DNA of 49,218 nt from Paramacrobiotus richtersi. Lineage: Eukaryota; Tardigrada; Eutardigrada; Parachela; Macrobiotidae. The notes beneath the pieces were generated by a model, which worked only from the letters and a program-made list of their open reading frames with translations, did no database searches and had not been told where the DNA came from. Shown piece by piece: positions 45,631 to 49,218 of this stretch; position 1 is the stretch's first letter, and the number at the start of each line of letters is the position of its first letter. The position numbers and the translations under genes were made by a program. The DNA lies in contig JAQGAU010000046.1 of NCBI GenBank assembly GCA_034698045.1, positions 1-49,218 on the forward strand, read 5' to 3'.

Positions 45631-47695
45631 TCAAGCATTAGAGTACCATCTACTGCACATAACGCTAGGCGGAACTGCCGAGAAGGCAACATCAATGGAA
45701 GTGGATCCTGCGCCACCGCTGATGTACTGATCATGCTCTTCGCTGCCGGACATTCGTCGCTGCCATTCGCAGTAGCTTTCTGCAACCACCGAAAAACAAA
45801 TAATTATAAGGCCAATATGCAGAATATAGTTGACTGCAGAGTGGTAATCATAACATCACCATTTTCAGTTTATTTTTTTATTGTATTTCTATAATCAAAA
45901 CATTATCTATATATCTATATATATATACTTTGACATTACTTGTAAACTGTTCTAATAATTTTAAATCTATTTTTTAATCATTTTGAATATATTTTTTTTA
46001 TTGTATTTCTATAATCAAAACATTATCTATATACATATTTTGACATTACTTGTAAAATTTCCTTGCACAAACTTGAAAACGATTCTCTGTGGACTGTGCT
46101 TCGATCTTACCGATTGTTACAGGAATTTCGTTAACGAGTGAAAACTGATCGGGATTCTGCGTAGAGCGGATCTGTATCACATACTGCCCGGGTACATGGA
46201 AGGAGATATCCGCGAACAATGCTACGGAGGGCTTATCCGGTCCCTGGGATCGCAGTCTAACAAAGCGTTGTCCTTCAAAATGGCGAGCCGAAACCTTCAT
46301 TGTAATGTCGCTGATTCTGCGCTCGGAATCATAAAGATGGTGCACAATGACCTCCAAACATCCCGTGCACTGCGAATTGGCTTGCACCGAAAACACCGGC
46401 AGTTGTTGGTTGGCGATACCGGTACGGACAGGAAAGGTCAACCAGTCCAAATGCGTCAACTTTACAGACACTGTACATTAAAAAGCATCAGAATTTAACA
46501 TTTGATATTTTTTGAGCTGTCGATATTTCTCGAAGGTACCTGCCGGAGTTTCCCATACGATTGATGGGTTGTATAACGGATTATCGTAATGGGCACCGAT
46601 ACCGTCCGATAGCTGGTAGCTGGTACTGATCTCCACACTGTTTCGGAAGTGGACACTATCCGGATCCGTGCTGTATTTATGCCACGAAGCCACGTAAGGC
46701 GAATTAATCGATGGACTCGTATCGCTACCGCGTAAATTTCTGGAACTGGAAAAACTGACTAAAGAACGCTTCATACTTGAATACTTCACTGGAATGGTCA
46801 GAGTGCCGAATTCTTTCTGAAGTATGCAAACAACAATTCTATACAAATTATATAATTAACGCCATATTTTTGGGATTGTGTGGAACAGACCACTATAGAA
46901 TTATGTACATTCAAGTTATATATTCACATACTTATATATACACACACATGCGCACCGTGGATTTTTCTCCGTTGGACCGAAGCCGCTCGCTAGCAATTAA
47001 GCAAACAACTGGTATTGTTTCCATAATCTTCGATAATTTCTTAATAATTTTTACTATAATCTTTACTGATTTGGTTAATAATTTCTATAATCTGTATATA
47101 GAGTAAACAATGCAATTATTCTCGTAATTACTAGCGAACGGCTTCGATTGAACTTACGCTTTCTCCACCTTGGTCAAAGCTGCTAACTTTGCTACTGGTC
47201 GCAGAAATATGTTCTTTATTTTGGTGTGGACTCGGGTATGCTTTTGCCCAGCAGCAGCTGGCCATGGCGTCGGAGCTTTTGCCGGTGACCGTCGATTCCT
47301 ATTGGTATGGCTTCCTCTTGCTGTCTCCTGTAAAGAAGAAATACATTACTGGATTGTCTTGCAAAATAAAACGGTATAAAAGCGTTTGTCGGGTAATCAG
47401 TAATCACCGATTAAATGGATTATTGCCGATATATACAGTAATTACCGTTTTTAAACGCCAGGTCGTACATCGGCTATGACACTGCACAGCGAGCATGTTT
47501 CCCTTGTAATTATAATTCGTATATGCTCAAATCAGGTCCGACTTTTCACATCAACTTTAGCAAACAATTACACAAAATTTAATATTATTGTCGTTCTGGA
47601 GCACTTGTACTGCTTGAGACGCTTACCGTTGAACTGTAACAGGCTGAGTTAATATTAATACTGGGATATTTTGGCAAAAGCGGGGTCCTTTCCAT
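45631..47695 (-). CDS. Unrecognised protein with predicted beta-sandwich domain, N-terminal dileucine-like motif
   Basis: I do not recognise the family. Minus-strand exons that close in phase are 47695-47627, 47327-47158, 46989-46956, 46816-46540, 46470-46111 and 45779-45631, giving 352 residues. The N-terminus MERTPLLPKYP carries an acidic-dileucine sorting signal (ERTPLL). Residues about 25-90 are basic and disordered, followed by a Ser-rich stretch. Residues about 185-305 alternate hydrophobic strands (LTFPVR, LPVFSV, LEVIVHHL, ALFADISFHVPGQYVIQI) like an Ig- or filamin-type beta-sandwich. The C-terminus is SIDVAFSAVPPSVMC followed by SRWYSNA. There is no signal peptide or membrane helix in this model. 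An optional exon may exist at about 47441-47476. The first exon is the least certain; the other five support each other through conserved phase. Confidence 0.6.
45872..46056. repeat. Direct repeat, two copies about 120 bp apart
   Basis: The block TTGTATTTCTATAATCAAAA followed by CATTATCTATATA, then TTTGACATTACTTGTAAA, occurs at 45881-45946 and again at 46001-46056. Identity is nearly complete except for the TA-dinucleotide length. It lies in the last intron of the unrecognised minus-strand gene and looks like a recent local duplication. Confidence 0.85.
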
Positions 47696-47748
47696 TGTGC
47701 GATATTCTGGCTACGTATACGGTGAGTTAAATCCGGCATGTACAAAAT

Positions 47749-47973
47749 TCACAGAATTTCGAAAATTCTGCAAATGAACTGCGCTACTACGCTGAATACT
47801 ACAGCCAATACATAGGTAACTCCCAGCAGAGGAAACCAGAGAATTAAGCCGCACAAAGCCTTCATTTTTCGAAAACCATGCACAGATAGGAAGCACTTGA
47901 GAGAAATGGAAGATTGTGCAACTGGCATGTATGTACGTATACTGTTTTCCGATAACAAGCATTGCCGTTTCAT
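47749..47973 (-). pseudogene. Possible orphan exon or relic with secretin-type GPCR TM6-like segment
   Basis: A 74-codon open frame contains RKMKALCGLILWFPLLGV followed by TYVLAVVF. It resembles transmembrane helix 6 of family B receptors (KALxxLxxLPLLGxTY). No TM7 or TM5 exon could be found near it on the same strand, so it is either one exon of a poorly resolved gene continuing off the right edge, a relic, or chance hydrophobicity. Confidence 0.25.
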
Positions 47974-49218
47974 TTTGCTTGGTCCGACTTTCTTAATTAG
48001 TAGCTAATAATAGGCCTGCACTTTGTTCTATTATCATCGTTCCTGTCCAGATCCTCTTGCCTAGATTACGTGACCGACCAGTTGTTGACCATCGCCGTCG
48101 CTTACCAAGAAGTACTTGAGAAATGCGATAAACGACTCCTCTTGAGAAACAGAGCAAATTTGAGATAATAGTCGCGGCTCATTAGGAACATGTGTACAGT
48201 AGCGTGATTTCGATGTACAAATTTTCCCGCTTAATTTTCTTCACCGAGAGGGACAGGGTTATGGTAGAAACAACGAAAACGTTGCCATGAATTGTGAGTC
48301 AATAGTTTTTTGATTTTTCTCAACATTTTTTTTGTAGATATTAGACACTTGCACAAAATTAAATTAGTGATTAGACTTTAGTGGAAACAGCGAATTGTCC
48401 AAAACGGTTTTTGAAAACGGGCATTATTTACGACAAAAACTGACCCAACGTTCACACAGTAACCAAACCAGACAGAGAATGTTACGACGCCAAAAAAGGA
48501 AGCCTGGTACCAGAGCAGCAAGCTAATGCAAAAAAGCGAAAATTACACGAGACTGGAGAAAGAATGGCAAATGACACATGTTCTGCCGATCAAGAACGCT
48601 AACCAATCCTTCATTTATCGTGATTCCATGGAAGACGACCTTGCGAGACAGGAAATCCGGTGTCGCTGTTATTGGGTGATTTTGAAAGGCTACGAGCACG
48701 CGTACGAGACGGTTCTTGGCGGGACAATGCGGATTGTGGTTTTTGGGACTGTTGAGGAGCCTGATTTTGTGATGCAGCCTACAAAATCACAATCAACGGA
48801 TTTGCTTCAGGAATATCTTTAAAATATGCAAGTAAAGTAAATAATGTGATTTCCCTAAAATCTGTTATTTGTAAACACGCAAGAAACGAAAACATACTAA
48901 AATACTAACTCATCTAAATAATGTAGTGCAGTTTTTATAATCATTCCTATCATTCAGCATAAGTATCGCACACACAAGCTTATAAATTATGACAGTTTTG
49001 AATAATATAGTTACTGAAATTTGAGTAAGATTAATAAGATAATAACGTATCAAAATTTGCAAGATACTGATAAAAAGACTAAGAAACTCCATCTAATTCA
49101 CTTTCGGTACAAATTCTGTTCAACGGGAAATTGGAAGCTGTATAGTTGATACCTGATACTGCAGCTGATAGGCCAGCGGATGGATCTTGAATCCGAATAA
49201 ACTGGAACAACAAACCGA
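47974..49218. other. Right-end region, weakly supported content
   Basis: Apart from the 98-codon frame at 48526, this region is AT-rich with no recognised gene. At the edge, minus strand 49218-49153 reads FGFKIHPLAYQLQYQ up to a good donor (CAG|GTATC), which could be an exon of a gene entering from the right. The downstream partner exon was not found. Confidence 0.4.
48526..48822 (+). CDS. Hypothetical open frame, 98 codons
   Basis: The frame has mixed, non-repetitive composition (LEKEWQMTHVLPIKNA, GGTMRIVVFGTVEEP) that looks more protein-like than its surroundings. No family was recognised. It has no confirmed splice partners and may be a single coding exon, a relic or chance. Confidence 0.25.
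   Translation: MQKSENYTRLEKEWQMTHVLPIKNANQSFIYRDSMEDDLARQEIRCRCYWVILKGYEHAYETVLGGTMRIVVFGTVEEPDFVMQPTKSQSTDLLQEYL

Noticed and set aside
48910-49092. 60-codon hydrophobic minus-strand frame
   Set aside because: AT-rich Ile/Leu-rich translation without a start context or family match; chance.

Overview
The window is nuclear DNA of a small-genome animal. Introns are short (mostly 40-400 bp, GT-AG), and the genes are purely metazoan: heterotrimeric G-protein subunits, a rhodopsin-like receptor, HD-PTP (PTPN23), IFT81, NPRL2, EDF1/MBF1, a SMYD methyltransferase, an astacin protease, sialic-acid aldolase and a cathepsin-like protein. The compact introns, AT-rich spacers and divergent G-alpha and receptor paralogues suggest an ecdysozoan, most plausibly a tardigrade. 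That assignment is an inference and was not tested. No rRNA, tRNA, CRISPR array, virus-like element or intact transposon was recognised.

Layout from left to right: a 3' part of a divergent class A GPCR (+, 1-2100); a SMYD-family gene (-, 3155-5299); an astacin metalloprotease fused to two GH16-like domains (+, 6294-9718); G-beta (+, 10586-12066); a 25-exon HD-PTP/PTPN23 gene (+, 12914-20242); two divergent G-alpha genes (+, 20942-22437 and 23511-25418); a papain-like gene without its catalytic cysteine (-, 25752-27589); an intronless G-alpha gene (-, 28895-30127); a SelW-like thioredoxin-fold protein with Cys in place of Sec (-, 32050-33541); N-acetylneuraminate lyase (+, 34304-36172); IFT81 (-, 36499-39912); EDF1/MBF1 (-, 40730-42157); NPRL2 (+, 43068-45083); and an unrecognised six-exon gene (-, 45631-47695). 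The last 1.5 kb holds only weak candidates. Most exon models were checked for reading phase across every junction, and the GPCR is the one that does not close.

Two themes run through the window. The first is heterotrimeric signalling: a receptor, one G-beta and three G-alpha paralogues lie within 30 kb, and all three G-alphas share an unusual P-loop (EAGKST instead of ESGKST). The second is enzyme folds that have lost catalytic residues. The two GH16-like domains lack the acidic triad, the PTPN23 homologue lacks its P-loop arginine and WPD aspartate, and the papain homologue has Ser for Cys and no propeptide. The GPCR has likewise lost the DRY and NPxxY signatures. The most novel-looking object is the astacin/GH16-like fusion, where a long intronless exon of bacterial-type character is joined to an ordinary multi-exon animal protease.
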